Positions 1 to 11,988 of a stretch of DNA of 64,000 nt are shown here, one piece after another. Origin of the DNA: Nymphaea colorata (Eukaryota; Streptophyta; Magnoliopsida; Nymphaeales; Nymphaeaceae); assembly GCF_008831285.2 (NCBI RefSeq), contig NC_045138.2, positions 34,590,769-34,654,768 of the forward strand. The letters run 5' to 3'. The notes beneath the pieces were generated by a model, which made no database searches, was not told the DNA's origin, and saw only the letters and a list, made by a program, of their open reading frames with translations. Position numbers and translations under genes: made by a program. Within the stretch, counting starts at the first letter, position 1; each line of letters begins with the position of its first letter.

Positions 1-327
1 TAAACTACATTCACCGGCCTTCCTAACCTATTTGTTAGAATGCATGAAGAAAAATTAAAAGTTGAACAGGGCGCAGGGATCCAGCTTTTGACCCAAATCG
101 TCTAGGCGGTAAAACCACCACTTCAGCAATTTTGAACTATGGATCTCGCAATTAAGTTCTAAATGGCCAATCTACGCCGTGATTTGTATATATAGTTAAA
201 AAGATCCTCTATAGAAATTAAGGGCCCGTTTGATGGGTGGGTGAAATTTAACGCGGTAAATTTATCATGGTAAATTTTTCTGGAAAAATTTACAGGATGA
301 AATTTCTCCCTCTTCCAATCTGAAGCC

Positions 328-450
328 TTGTTTGATGGGCAAGAAGAATTTACCGTGGTAAATTTAACCCTGTTTGATGCACAGAAAGAATTTAACATGG
401 TAAATTTAATCTTGTTTGATGCACAGGAAGAATTTAACATGGTAAATATT
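328..450. repeat. About 41-bp subterminal tandem repeat inside the Harbinger-like element
   Basis: Three successive units start with TGTTTGATG at about 330, 371 and 412. Each continues with a GAATTTA..TGGTAAAT segment, giving a period of 41-42 bp. The same TTTGATG and TGGTAAATTT words occur next to the left TIR, so the array looks like amplification of the terminal sequence. A related scrap lies at 21841-21935. Confidence 0.8.
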
Positions 451-1194
451 GTTTTTTTGTGTCTTAACCAGAAAACACAAAAAAAGCGATTATATTAGAT
501 ATGAAACTCGTGCAACCTCCATGCACATAAATTTAATATGAAACTGGTGCAAAAAATTAATGATACTAACAACGAGAGATATGAATAATGAGAAGCCCTC
601 CACAAGATCAAATCATATCGACAGTTCAAAATTTGTCTCAAAATTGAGATTCTTTTGTATTCTTTTGTATGCTACTGAATTTGCAATCATCCAGTATACA
701 ACAATTGGTGGTGGTGCGCATCAAAGGCAGAAGCCCAAACTTCAAAATCGTGAGCTTGCCAATGTTGTGTTATTTCAGGCTGGGCTTCTGAAATGGTGAC
801 AATGGAAACTGAACCATCAAAAAGTCCAATGCTATGGATGAGGAGGACAAGCTCCAATCCAGGCATAAACACATTGAAGAACTAACATCCTCCTTAACAA
901 CCTCCTTTCCTTAACAACCTCCTTTAGAAGCTCACCTGCAAATGCAACCAAAGAACCAGAGGAACAGAAGAAACACCTTTTCAGTATGCATTTATCAACA
1001 TCAGTATCTGAAGAAAACATACCTACAAACCTCAATCTTGGAGTGATAAAAATATGATGATTTATATTTATAAAACTGTATCCGTTTTCAGACACAACTA
1101 GAGTTTGATTTACAATATTGACATCCAACTGATCAGAAAAGGGAAAGAAAGGGAAAAACACCAATCAGAAAATGAGAAGAGGAAAAAACGCAAC

Positions 1195-1425
1195 AATAGA
1201 AGGAGGAAACACAACAAAGAGGAAAGATGCGGCAACAGAGGAGGAAACACAACAATAGAAGGAGGAAACACAGCAAAGAGGAAGCAACAGACCTGTGGAG
1301 TGCAGCGAGAGAGGAACCGTCGACTGCGAGGGTGTGAGGGTGTAGCGAGAGAGAAGAGGGGAAAAAGGGGACCGTCGACTGCGAGGGTGTGAGGGTGTAG
1401 CGAGAGAGAAGAGGGGAAAAGAGGG
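1195..1425. repeat. Purine-rich minisatellites inside the Harbinger-like element
   Basis: A GGAGGAAACACAACAAT-type unit recurs between about 1200 and 1290. A 55-bp unit starting CCGTCGACTGCGAGGGTG occurs twice, at about 1317 and 1372. The long open frames on both strands here are a by-product of this low-complexity sequence and are not called as genes. Confidence 0.75.
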
Positions 1426-2583
1426 GCGATAGAGAGCGACCATGGTGGTGTCGCTCCTACTCTTCTCCACCACGGTCGTTGTCGCGGTCGCCGACGCCGT
1501 CGTCCCCTCCTCAATGCTCCCGGTGTTCTCCGACAGACATATGAGGTTCGCTCGTTACGGGTTTCGTCGGGGGGGGAGGGTGTCGAGCGGGTGGAATTTC
1601 ACCCGCTCTTTTTTGCAAAAAACGGGGTGAATTCCACCCCATTTGATTCATTTTCATTCGGGCGGGTGAAATTTCACCCGCCCATCAAACGGTCCCTAAG
1701 GAAGGTTAGTTGGTGCGGCTTTAAGTTATAGGACTTGAATGGCACAACTCCTGAAAAACAAACAAACAATTGACCTTAAAACTACAAAACAAAGGCTTAA
1801 ATAAAACATTCGAGAGAGATGATCCAATGCAAAGTCGAATATTGAAGATGGGTGCAACATCATTGCTACACCAAAGACTACATCATTACAGTCTTAAAGA
1901 CAACTTAGATATACAGTTTTAGATCATCAGCCTACTTTGATACGTATATGAAATTGCGCGATAATCAGGAAATTAAACAATTTAGTTGCACAAAAACTAC
2001 GAATTAATATAAGAATTTCAATTACTTCGAGACCTTTTTCTTTCCAAAATTTGACCCCGTTGAACATGAACGTTGGCCAACATGTTCTGGAAAAATAAAT
2101 GGATACTTCTGTATCAGTTCCTGGCGCGTGCAAGATCATTTTAGTTTATGAAATATAGTTTTAACTTACGAAAATTCCGTAATCTAAACGCCCGGCTTCT
2201 TTACGAGGCTCTTCTTTGTATTGCCGAAAGTTCCAATGCTACATAATCAAAGGCGAGGGGGAGGTTGAACCTTCATCCAGATTAGCAAACACGTTAAGAC
2301 GGCAGGAAGCAGCACACGAAGGCACGAACAGCAGGCGCAAAGGCACGCACAAACACGAAGCATAGCATGAATACAGTCCTGAAATTTTAACGCACGGAGC
2401 TACTCCAGACAGTAACATACACGCAGACAAAACGCTATCGGGCATTAAAGCGCTTCTTGGCCACACGCACAGGGCTCACAAGCCTCATCATCACCAAGCC
2501 ATTGCCACGAATAGGTGCATTGTATGAAGGAATCGGCTTTTCAAGCTAGCTGTGCATGTTGATGGCCGCTGTTGCCCGTGACT

Positions 2584-3339
2584 CTATATGTCCTCCTCCA
2601 GCTCGGTATAGCCGGGCTCGGGCGAAGTGACAGAACCTTGGAAGATGGTTAACACGTGCCCTTCTTCGACTCTATGCCATTCAAGTGTCTTCTTGTCGGA
2701 CATGGGACTTTGGTTGTGAACAAAAAAGTGTTCGTCGGCCGCAATTTCCAGAGCTTGAAGCTTCTCCTTCAAACCACTAACTGTGTCGGTAGATTTCACT
2801 TCGACATACACCTCCTTATTAGTCCTTGCTTGTTCCACTATTATATTCATGGTGCTATGTCTTTTCGGAGATAAAGTCTTAGCCGGCTTGATCAGGACAT
2901 CTATCCGAGATTGTTCGGAGACGCCAAACTCCGCCAGAGTGAGCACTGGATCCGAAAGTTTCCTATTCTGATGCAGAAGAAGAAGCCTGTTAGCCGGCAC
3001 TCCGATTCGCTCGTGAATTCCCTCCTTCGGCTTCAAGAAGTTGACGGTGTTTGATTTGTCGAATTTGAGGAAGATCAGGTCCTCTAATCCTTTGACGTGC
3101 ACCTGAAGCTTCCCGGCTTCGGGATTGACGAGAACCTCCACGCAGCAACCTTCCCACAGCCCATAAGGTTGAACATCCTTCTCATCATCCATAAATGTGT
3201 TGTTGAAGAGAACGCTCTGTTGCTTGACAGGAATGCCGGAACATTTTTCCAGCCTTTCTTTTATGTCCAGAACTGTGTCAAAGAAGCCAACCTCGATCCT
3301 GTATTTACTGCCATTGCTCAGCTCGAAATCGACTTCCAT
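2584..3339 (-). CDS. Triple ubiquitin-like (UBL) domain protein, 251 aa
   Basis: An uninterrupted 251-residue ORF with an ATG start at 3339. It contains three beta-grasp UBL repeats at about residues 1-72, 76-151 and 163-235. Each has the UBL pattern of an initial beta strand, a DTV..LKEKL-type helix and a late Y/F.V.....I..L.K-type strand. No Gly-Gly ends any domain, and the C-terminus is an acidic tail (residues 236-251, ending ELEEDI). It is therefore more likely a multi-UBL adaptor than a processed polyubiquitin precursor; the function is unknown. A CT-rich tract at about 3390-3420 lies in the likely 5' UTR. It is the intact member of a local cluster with 20617-21309 and the broken 22958-23659. 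Confidence 0.85.
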   Translation of the reverse strand: MEVDFELSNGSKYRIEVGFFDTVLDIKERLEKCSGIPVKQQSVLFNNTFMDDEKDVQPYGLWEGCCVEVLVNPEAGKLQVHVKGLEDLIFLKFDKSNTVNFLKPKEGIHERIGVPANRLLLLHQNRKLSDPVLTLAEFGVSEQSRIDVLIKPAKTLSPKRHSTMNIIVEQARTNKEVYVEVKSTDTVSGLKEKLQALEIAADEHFFVHNQSPMSDKKTLEWHRVEEGHVLTIFQGSVTSPEPGYTELEEDI

Positions 3340-4040
3340 TGCCTTGTTTACACTACTACTATATTCACGAGCAATGCTGGAATGTCATAACCCTCTGTCT
3401 CTCTCTCTCTCACTCTCTGCACCAAGTCTGTTGATCCATACAAAACAACAGGAATTTCATGGGCTTTCACGACTCTATATTCTGTTGCAGAAAACCAACA
3501 AACCACCACGAGTTTCTTATATTTTTAATGGGCGGGAATTCTATAATGATTAGTCCTCTTACATGGTGTTTTGTGTTAATTACATTCATTAATGAAGCAG
3601 TGATAACTTACATGAGTTGCAGAAGAAATACCACCAATTTTAGCACTAATACTACGCGATTACTCAGCTTATTGACGAGAGAACGTAGCTCTTGAGTGTT
3701 TAGAAATTCGATTTGCAGAGGCAGTCGGCTGAGCACCCAAAAAATGAGTAACAAACATTCTGACACTTCTGGAAACAGTTAAGAGATCAGTACCTCACGT
3801 TTTCAAAATGCATGGGGGAGCATGCATCAAGCATCTGAGTTTCGGATCAATGCATTTTTGGGACATGAGATAAAAATCCTTTGAAAGAACAATAAAAGAA
3901 AATGCCAGACTAAAATAACTAAAGCAGTAAAAATAAATATAACACTAAACCATCCATATTACCTCACCTGGGGCATCAATTTTTTGGAAGTTACCTCCTG
4001 GGTCGAAAGCAAGACCTTAATTTGGGACGATAAGGCTGCT

Positions 4041-5123
4041 CAAACACACACACACATATACATATATATATATATTCAACCAAGTTTTTTCATAAAGCGT
4101 CACACTTGCGACCATGTGACATGGCTTCTTACAATTTAAGTCACATTTAATGAGAGAGAGTGGAGATCAATAACTAAGAAGTCAAAAACTTTCAGATTTG
4201 GTGGTAGTTACTCTCTAATGTCCTCTGTCTATGTGTGCATGTGTGTTGGGCGGCCAAGATATGAGCTTACTGTGGCCCGGGTGGACCAGCCTGTGGATCT
4301 GATTGACCATAGTTTGTTAGTTAAAGCCTAATTTCCGATCAACACAATTGAGAAACTGCTTTTAGTGTCCTCTGGCGGAGGATGCACCTGAAGTGGATGT
4401 TTCATTTCATGGATTATGGCATGCATGCCCATGGGTAAGGTTCCCTTGACATGTTACCTAAATCTTATTTCTGTGGTCTCTTCCCCTATGGTTCATGCCG
4501 CATAGTGACATATGTAGGCGATATTTTGAAAATATCAAGAATTTATTTCTAAAGCAAGATAAGTCATTTTAAAAGGAAAAATCTCACGTTATTTCAAAAT
4601 ATTGTGAAAAGGGAAACTTGTCGTGCTACCTTCGTGATGTTTTTCCCTTTTTATAAATAGGTTCTTTAATGTATTTTTAGTACATGTTTCCTTTTCTTGT
4701 TTGCTTTTGGAATTTTAACAATTATTTTGATTTTTATCATCATATGTACGAAAACTAATATAAAACTCTTAGTTTTAAAATTTCTACTATTTTTCTTTAG
4801 ATTTCTGAATTCTTGAGATTTTTCTAAGAAAGAAAAACTTTCTTGAAAATTACTTGGCAAAAAACCTTGCTGATAAAAACCTGAGGAGTATATTTTTTAT
4901 TATGTCTCGTAGCTGTTTTTGCATCCTATTGTTTTGTGTAGATGTTCTTTTATTACTTTCCTACACCCTCCTTTGTATGTAGAGACACTTGGTTATGGTG
5001 GAAAGGATTTGGAATAACCTAACTATTAGCACTGTGATTTCAATATAAAAAATGTGCTATAACCACTCTTTTATGTCAGGAAAGTGGGAGAAGAGCTGAG
5101 TAATGAACTTGAGTTGCAGATTC
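4041..5123 (+). pseudogene. Truncated DNAJC25-type gene fragment (intron 7 end plus 5' part of exon 8)
   Basis: This stretch matches 28890-29996 of the intact J-protein gene in the same orientation. It contains the 3' part of intron 7, the same acceptor (TTTTATGTCAG at about 5080) and the first part of exon 8 (reading KVGEELSNELELQI). Similarity stops inside the exon at about 5123. Exons 1-7 and the rest of exon 8 onward are absent. Only about 80 bp separate it from duplication block A, whereas about 4.6 kb separate the same blocks at the intact locus. It is a non-functional remnant of the same duplication. Confidence 0.9.
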
Positions 5124-6440
5124 CCTCTTCTTCTTTTCTTTAGGAGCAATTTCGTAATTTCATTGTATACTTTTATTTTTTCAAGAATTGAATGAAAACG
5201 TTGAGGGCCTATCGGCTGCACACAGTCACGAGTTCGAGGTCCATAGAACAGGCTAGAGCTCAAATTTGACTCACATAACTTGTTTCTGTTAAGTCTATCT
5301 TCTTTTAATTCCTTTTTAACTAGTCTTTCATTATACTTCAACATTTATTATGTAACCAAGTCGAGTTTAAACGAATCTAATTCTTATAAGTCAAACTTGA
5401 CTCGAGTTCTTACAATTCAAACTCTACTTTAACATTTCAAGCTTACATTTGAGCTCATTTATGAATAAACGAGTCTAGTCGCATCGAGTGAAGCTTGAGT
5501 CCAAACTACCTGTTCGTTGTGGTGGGGTTTGTCTTAAAACCACCACTCTTTGCTGAATTCAAGGTCTGAGACAAAGGGCGCATGCGCCCCTGCTCTTCTT
5601 CCTTTGTGCCACCTGAAATCTCTCTCTCTCTCTCTCTGTGAAAGAAATAGTACTTCAATTTGTTCTTTCATGTGTTGCCCCCAAAAATTAAACATCAACA
5701 ACAACTAAATCCTTATAGCAGAAGAAGATGGTGGCTGCGGCGAGAAGAAAGTGTCAAGAACAACGATCATTATAAGCATAACAATTCCAGCAGAACCTCT
5801 GGCCAGGTTCTGTGGCTTGGCTCGATGCTTACATGTACGCAAAGATAGGAAGAGAGAGGATACCAACAGTTTACCCTGCGTGAAGAGGGAGAATAGCAAC
5901 AGCACCCTGTGAAATTTCTATTGTCCGTTGATGTTTCGTAGGTTATGAGTTGTGTCAATGGGGCAACCTATTAAAATTATATTTTAAAACTTCATTTTTT
6001 ATTTACTCTTGATTTTTCTTTTCTTTTATATTTTCCTTCCACTAAAATTCTATATTTTTCTTTAATTTTGAAAATTTATGTGAATTATAAGACTAAATGT
6101 TTTCTTTTTTTCATTTTACAACTTTTGAGAATATAAAATTAGTTGTACTGTGTAGCTACATTTTTCAAAATTATCGTGTCCAAACTCCCGTATTCGCACA
6201 TGTGTGACATAGGGGGCAACTGAAGGCCATTTTCCCTTAATAATAAATAAGAGTAATGGGGTCTTGACTACTGGCAGTTTCATTTTAAGTTACATTTTGT
6301 AATAGGTGAGTCTTGGATGTTGGAGGTTTCACTTTTAGGTTGTTACATTTTGTAATAGGTCTCCCACCATAAATATGTAATCTCAGCCAGAGTTAGCTAT
6401 GTTTCAAGAATCAAAGTTGCATTTTTTCTCACCAATTAAC
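5124..6440. other. Intergenic, no gene seen
   Basis: The sequence is AT-rich with a short (CT)n run at about 5618-5640. At about 5360-5500 there is a stretch rich in GAGTC/GACTC-type words and AAACTTGACTCGAG that resembles a degraded plant interspersed repeat. The short ORFs have no recognisable domain. Confidence 0.5.
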
Positions 6441-6442
6441 AA

Positions 6443-7765
6443 AAGAAACCATGAACGCTATCAAAATAATCTATTGCCGTCCTGAATATTATAGACTATC
6501 AAAGAAACCATGGTTATCAACCAAAAACAACATAATTTAACTAATGCAGCAGCAAACCATAATTCAACAAATTTAACCAAGAACCTAGTGCAAAATATGG
6601 ACCATATGAAACTGCAGTAATGCTTTCTGCAACAGAGAAACCCATTTCACTTAAAACTCTAAACACCAAACAAATGATTGATGTACATTTCCAGCTTTGA
6701 TTCACTAACACGTTTGCCTGAAACAAGAAGAATTTATTCATTATAAACACTCAAGGACCGACGTAGCACCTGCAGCAGTCAAGAAACCTGAAGGTAATCA
6801 GATGCGTTTTGAGAACAAATTAGTCAATATTGCAGGTTTGCATGGTTACAGAACATGTACATGCTGCCAGTTTGTAGGCCAGATTCAGGTTCTCTGTGTC
6901 TAAGTTGAGAGATTCAATCTCATTAACTCATGATGAGCAAATGAATAAAAAGCATTTGTTTATTGGTTTGAAATTTTAATACTAAACCACACAGATTAAA
7001 ACCAAAATATTCTCGCAGGTCCATCCCTTTGCATTCAAGTCTATCCTGCACGTTTCTGCTCGCCCATAAAGTCTCCACTCATCCACTGGCTCTTAAAATT
7101 TAACAGCGCCTGAAAGATTCATGCCATGGCTAATCAATTATTGAACCAGGCCTAAGCTTGCGGGGCTAGTCCACCATCAAGCTCATCTTTAAAGGAGTTG
7201 AAGTAACAGGCACTTCCTGCCCAATCAACTGAAGAAACCATGAATGTCATCAAAAAGTATTGTCAATATTAATCTATTGCCATCCCAAATATTGCGCAGA
7301 TGATCAAGGACACTCGCAGCTAAGATAATTGAACATAGTCAACCAAGAACATAATGCAAAACGCTGCAAAATATGGGCCATATGATCCTGCAATAATACT
7401 TTCTGTAGCAGACTCTTTTCACTCTAAATATCTCAACGACCAAACAAATGATTGATGTACATTTCCAGCTTTGATTCAACGAACAAGCAGAATTTACACA
7501 TTATAAACACTCAAGGACCGATGGTAGCACCCAAGAATCAAGAAACCTGAAGGTAATCAGATGCTTCTTGAGAACAAATTAGTCATTATTGCAGGTTTGC
7601 ATGGATTCAAAGAACTAGCACATGCTGTCAGTTTGAAGACGAGATTCAGGTTTGCTGTGTCTAGATCAAGACACATCTCATTAACACATGATAACTGATA
7701 AGCAAATGCATAAAGAGCACATCATGGGTTTAAAATTTTAATACACGACATTAAAACCAAAAAAA
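6443..7765. repeat. Diverged direct duplication, period about 788 bp
   Basis: About 6443-7010 and 7231-7765 align in direct orientation. Shared landmarks are GAAACCATGAA, TAAACACTCAAGGACCGA, AAGAAACCTGAAGGTAATC and TATTGCAGGTTTGCATGG. The copies differ by many substitutions and small indels, so the duplication is old. No coding potential was seen in either copy. Their position beyond the 3' end of OST3/6 leaves open a non-coding transcript. Confidence 0.8.
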
Positions 7766-9567
7766 ATCATTATCAACTTTCAGCCAATCAGTTTCTTCAT
7801 TGAATTATCACTTAATTCTTTTTCCTATCAACATTGCTTGGTCGGCAATCATGAATTTGTGAAGAATAATGCTCACGACATGAAATTGTTGCTGCAAAAG
7901 ACATAGTAACGTCAACAAGGCCATTTCAGCAGTTAAATTTGCATGTGTTTGCCTTTACATATGAAACCTGTATCAAGTCCATATAGGTCAACATTTCCAC
8001 AAGCCAATTCTAAATCGTGTATACCATTTTGGTGCTTCCGACCACCTCATAAGTCATACCTAGACTTTTCCAGGCTGCATTTTCATAAAATACAGCAACC
8101 ATCTGATAATGTCCTCTAAAAATTTTTATTTGGATTACCTACAGAGTCTCGAGACTATAGACAATACAATACATCCATCGTCCTTGTTGCATCTGACATT
8201 TCCCTGTGCTCCATTTGACAAAATGAACCTAATCACTAGCTCAGTTCTTTCCAACGCCACCTTGTGTGGAAGCAGGAGCAGCTTCCTTCTCTAAAATGCT
8301 ACTTTTATTCTGACAAATAATACTTTCAGTTATTTGCAAGAATATATGATGCCACTGTGCTTAGGATTCTACATAAAGACACAATCACAAAGAAGTGTTT
8401 ATGTAAGATTTTTGTCCCATCTCTCTTGCTGAACTTCTTTGCCTCATATCTATTATCATAAATTTAGAACAGAAACGAATAAAGCATAAAACCAAATGAG
8501 ACAGTGACATATTCCAAATAAGAGCTTACATAAGGATAATGACCAACAGAATATACATTAAATCCTCTGGCTAGTTCATGCTGAGTTCTGAAAGTATGGA
8601 TAATAACATTTCGATAAATAAGAAAACATCAGGGTAAAGAAAAGATGACCAAGTATTCATGAATTCAGCAAGCAAAATCAAAATTTCCGTTGATCAAAGG
8701 GACAATTCCAAGCCAATAACAGATCTTATAAAGAATTCATACTGATACTCCTTCATTGTCAGATAGTTTGGCTTGTCTTTCTACTAAATACAGTGCTTGT
8801 TTTTCTACTTAGTCAAATCATTTCTTTACGGATATGAACTACACCCAAACTGGTCATGGAATAGTCATGGTAGGAACGGTTAGTGGTTTGTTATTTGTCC
8901 TGAAATTCCAAAGAAAGGACACCTCTCCAGATCAAATAAATTTCTCTTTCCTCCTCCAGGTCATAGCGCAGATGGCCTCACCCCACTCTGAGCTGGACAA
9001 ACAGATCACGAAGTGGGTATATTCAAAAACTTAATTAGATAAACCACAGACTCAATCTGATGAGAACAGCAGTTTAAAATGAAACACATATTCGCACAAG
9101 GTGTTGCATTAATCGCATACAAGTGGTCAAAACCCAAATAGGGCCACAACATGATGTTGCACATTTAGAAAAAAAAATTGCCGGATGCTTAAGCAACAAT
9201 GCCTTAAAACAGAATATGCCGAACACCACATAGACACCAAATATTCGATCCCAGTGGCTCAATTCAAGAACCCGGCGCTAAGAAACAAATGCACATTAAA
9301 TGTGAAAATTTGAGACTACTAAATTCAACTAAATGATCTTCGTGACTCCTCGATAGGATAGTTCCCAACTCAGGTCAGACAACATAACAAGAAACAAGTT
9401 CAGTAAACATCATGCTCAAACCAAGGCACGTTAAACATGAAGCTTACAACTTTGTGTCTACTAAATGTAACAAAATGATGCCACCGTATCCTCCAATGGA
9501 TTGTTCCAACTCGATTACGTTTGGTAGCGATGACACAGGCATCTCGCAAGAGAACAAAATTTAACCT
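7766..9567. other. Intergenic / possible 3' flank of OST3/6
   Basis: I see no conserved coding region. The sequence is AT-rich, and the last few hundred bases before 9568 probably include the 3' UTR of the minus-strand OST3/6 gene. The short ORFs at 8109-8294, 8834-9034 and 9074-9262 show no recognisable features. Confidence 0.45.
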
Positions 9568-10593
9568 TCAACGCCTTGGAGAAGGCCAGTAACTATGAAT
9601 CGCGTAGCCTGTCTTCCAATTATCCAAATAGATGACCTTTCTGACAGCCCAAATCGAGACCAACATTGCCACGAACATGCCCGCCCTCTGCAGATTCGCG
9701 TTCCTCGCGTAAATGAGGACGTGAGTGACGAGCGCGAGCAGCACACCGACGATGGTGTAAAGGAATCCAACAGCGAACCCTTCGACCCCGAGCTGCATTC
9801 CGGAGCCTTGGTAGAAGAATATCAGCTTCGAGGGGTCGCTGCGGTCGGCGATGAACATAGGCATGTTTCGAATTATGTTGTGCATCGTCCCGGAAACGCT
9901 GAAGAAGTAGACGAAGACAGCTCCCGCTAGCCACATCTTGGGTTCGTGTAGTAGCGTATCCCCCTCCAGAACTCTTTTCACCACGAAGGGCGCAGATACC
10001 AAGAGGATCAGCACCAAGATCATCATCTGAGTCTTGGAGATCGGGGGCGGGCGTTCGATCGGGCCGACGGAGAGCTTTGCCTTGGCCTCAACGAAGTCGG
10101 AGATCCCCTCCGCCAGACGCGAGAAGTCGACCTGGTCCATGGAGTCGGAATCGGCGAGTTTCCTGACATGGGGAAGGACCACACGGATGTGGGGAAGAGC
10201 GTTGACGCCGAAGAGGCCAAAGCTCGTCTGGGACTCCTTGAATTCCAAATCGCAGAAGAAAAGTTGGGTCTCGGAGTCCTGGCCTTGATTGTTCTTAATG
10301 AAGGAGGAGGCAACGAGGGCAAACTCGGAGCGGAGCTGCTGGAGGCGGAGCTCGGGCTTGTCATGGAGTTGGGTGGCGTCGAAGAAGATGAGGAGGGAAT
10401 AGGGGCGGGGGGTGGGCGGCCCCAGGAGGAACCGACGGATGGCGTGGTCGTCCAGACGGATGACCCCGGAAGGGGACCGCTGCTGCAGCGCCAGGAGGTC
10501 AGCTACCAGATCGGCAGGGGATTCCGGCGAGATTTTGGAAGGAAAGATCGATATCAAGGAAAGGAGGAATAGAAGGACGAAGGGTCGAGCCAT
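9568..10593 (-). CDS. OST3/6: Oligosaccharyltransferase subunit OST3/OST6 family, 341 aa
   Basis: This is an intronless ORF. The start is the ATG at 10593 (MARPFVLLFLLSL); the codon nine bases upstream that opens the frame is GTG. It has a signal peptide at about 1-25, a lumenal thioredoxin-like domain to about residue 175, and four membrane segments in the second half, including GVEGFAVGFLYTIVGVLLA. The C-terminus is NWKTGYAIHSYWPSPRR, typical of plant OST3/6. The family is an ER oligosaccharyltransferase subunit that aids N-glycosylation. The CxxC motif of animal and yeast members is absent, as I recall for other plant homologues, so a thiol-exchange role is not supported. A GA-rich tract at about 10611-10640 (CT-rich on the coding strand) probably lies in the 5' UTR. 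Confidence 0.95.
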   Translation of the reverse strand: MARPFVLLFLLSLISIFPSKISPESPADLVADLLALQQRSPSGVIRLDDHAIRRFLLGPPTPRPYSLLIFFDATQLHDKPELRLQQLRSEFALVASSFIKNNQGQDSETQLFFCDLEFKESQTSFGLFGVNALPHIRVVLPHVRKLADSDSMDQVDFSRLAEGISDFVEAKAKLSVGPIERPPPISKTQMMILVLILLVSAPFVVKRVLEGDTLLHEPKMWLAGAVFVYFFSVSGTMHNIIRNMPMFIADRSDPSKLIFFYQGSGMQLGVEGFAVGFLYTIVGVLLALVTHVLIYARNANLQRAGMFVAMLVSIWAVRKVIYLDNWKTGYAIHSYWPSPRR

Positions 10594-10639
10594 TTCGCCC
10601 ACTCAAGCAGAGAGAGAGAGAGAGAGGAGGAGGAGAGGG

Positions 10640-10871
10640 GGTTCAATATCAAAGGCATGGGGGAGACGGAAAGAGTGAAATAAAATGAACCTTGTTGACT
10701 GGACTCCTTTGTTGGGGAGGCGTTTACTTGCATAGCTCCCCTTGATCTCCAAGTCGGGAAACCTTGTCAAATCGGGTTCACGTTTAATCAACCCGGGCTT
10801 AATCTAATGGGGGGAGGAAAGCCAGACCCTAAATTTCCATTCTTGTTATTGAATACATTAAGATTTTTTTT

Positions 10872-10941
<70 letters not shown>

Positions 10942-11988
10942 CTTCCAAGTTTGAATAATTCGCGCTATGTCACTATATCTTTTATAAGTTTATGACATTT
11001 AAGTTTTCAAAAAATGGTGGATATGAGAGGTTTCTACCACCAACTCTATTCCCTCAAATAAACCACAAGCATTAAATTAGGAAAACTTAGATATACATAC
11101 TTGAACTTTGAATATGCGGTTGGTAGTGTTAAATGCTAGGTGACATGTGATATTGAAATATAATAATATTGGAACCTAAAATTGCCATATATATGGATAC
11201 ATCGAGACACGAGCTTTTTACTTATATGTATAGAGTTGCCTATAATGTTATTTTCTAGTACCTCTCCTGCTCACATACACTTTCTCTATAAATCTAATTG
11301 CTGAAGAACAAATCCCAGTGACCTACTAAGCTTGCTAATGGTGATCTTAAGTTTCGCCATGTATGGTAGATTAAAAAAGCATCTGTTTCAGTTGTTTTCT
11401 TTTAAAAGAATTTCATCTTATACGATATATGGTTCATGGCTTCTGTTGTGTTTTCTTTTTGTGATTTTAGTTATGTACTTTCTTAGTATTAAATTTGACC
11501 ATAGATCTTGCTTTTTCCCTTTGTAATTTTAAGCTGTCATATGTCATATTGCTTTGTATGTTTATCCTTGCGAATAGCTATGGTGTACCCCTTTCTTGGT
11601 CATTGCATTTTTTTATTTGTGACTTACGTTAGATAATTATGATCTTGATTTGGATGAATATATGTGGTGAAATTTCTTAGCTTACATGGTTTATGAACCT
11701 GAGAATTGGACAATCTGGGTGTAAAGCTGTGCAGCTTCCTTCTACATGTCTTGTCTCTTGACTACCATGTAGCGTGGAGTTGTCGATGGCGAGCCTACTG
11801 CTTTGCTAATGTGCCCCCATTGAGTTGGTATAATAATCTTTTAGCTCTACCATGCCCCCACATCCAAGGTCGTCACTTCCAATGGCTCTCTGGGCGTTTT
11901 CTGCCAATAGCATTCGCTCGGTGACTTGAGTTGAGGGCATTGCAAATTAATTAACCCAAAAAAAAATGAAACATGTTAAAGTCCTAAA
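10640..11988. other. Intergenic, promoter side of OST3/6, with a (TA)n run
   Basis: The first few hundred bases are the likely OST3/6 promoter. A (TA)n microsatellite occupies about 10875-10940. The rest is AT-rich, and short ORFs such as 11332-11526 and 11706-11924 show no recognisable domain. Confidence 0.5.

Larger units (their letters stand above)
222..1696. mobile_element. Non-autonomous PIF/Harbinger-like DNA transposon
   Basis: The ends are inverted repeats beginning GGGCCCGTTTGATGGG on the left and GGGACCGTTTGATGGG on the right (read inward), matching over about 30 bases with few mismatches. A 3-bp target duplication TAA flanks it (219-221 and 1697-1699). The duplicate locus near 22075 has the empty site with a single TAA, which fixes both ends. 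PIF/Harbinger and Tourist elements are known for 3-bp TWA-type target duplications and GGG-starting TIRs. Inside there is no transposase, only short tandem repeats and purine-rich sequence, so it would depend on a transposase supplied elsewhere. Confidence 0.88.
1..3957. repeat. Segmental duplication block A, copy 1
   Basis: This block is highly similar, in the same orientation, to about 21930-24237. The shared sequence covers the 3' flank, coding region and 5' flank of a minus-strand three-UBL gene. Most of the length difference comes from a DNA transposon at 222-1696 that is present only here. Similarity ends near 3957, where copy 2 continues into the promoter of the J-protein gene and this copy does not. 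It may extend left beyond the window. Confidence 0.93.

Noticed and set aside
1110-1514. Overlapping ORFs on both strands (134 and 95 codons) rich in Ser/Pro/Leu or Arg/Lys
   Set aside because: They lie in minisatellite sequence inside a transposon that is missing from the paralogous locus; composition, not selection, keeps them open.
9620-10572. Antisense and alternative-frame ORFs over OST3/6
   Set aside because: They are shadows of a GC-rich intronless gene; none has a recognisable domain, while the OST3/6 frame is complete.
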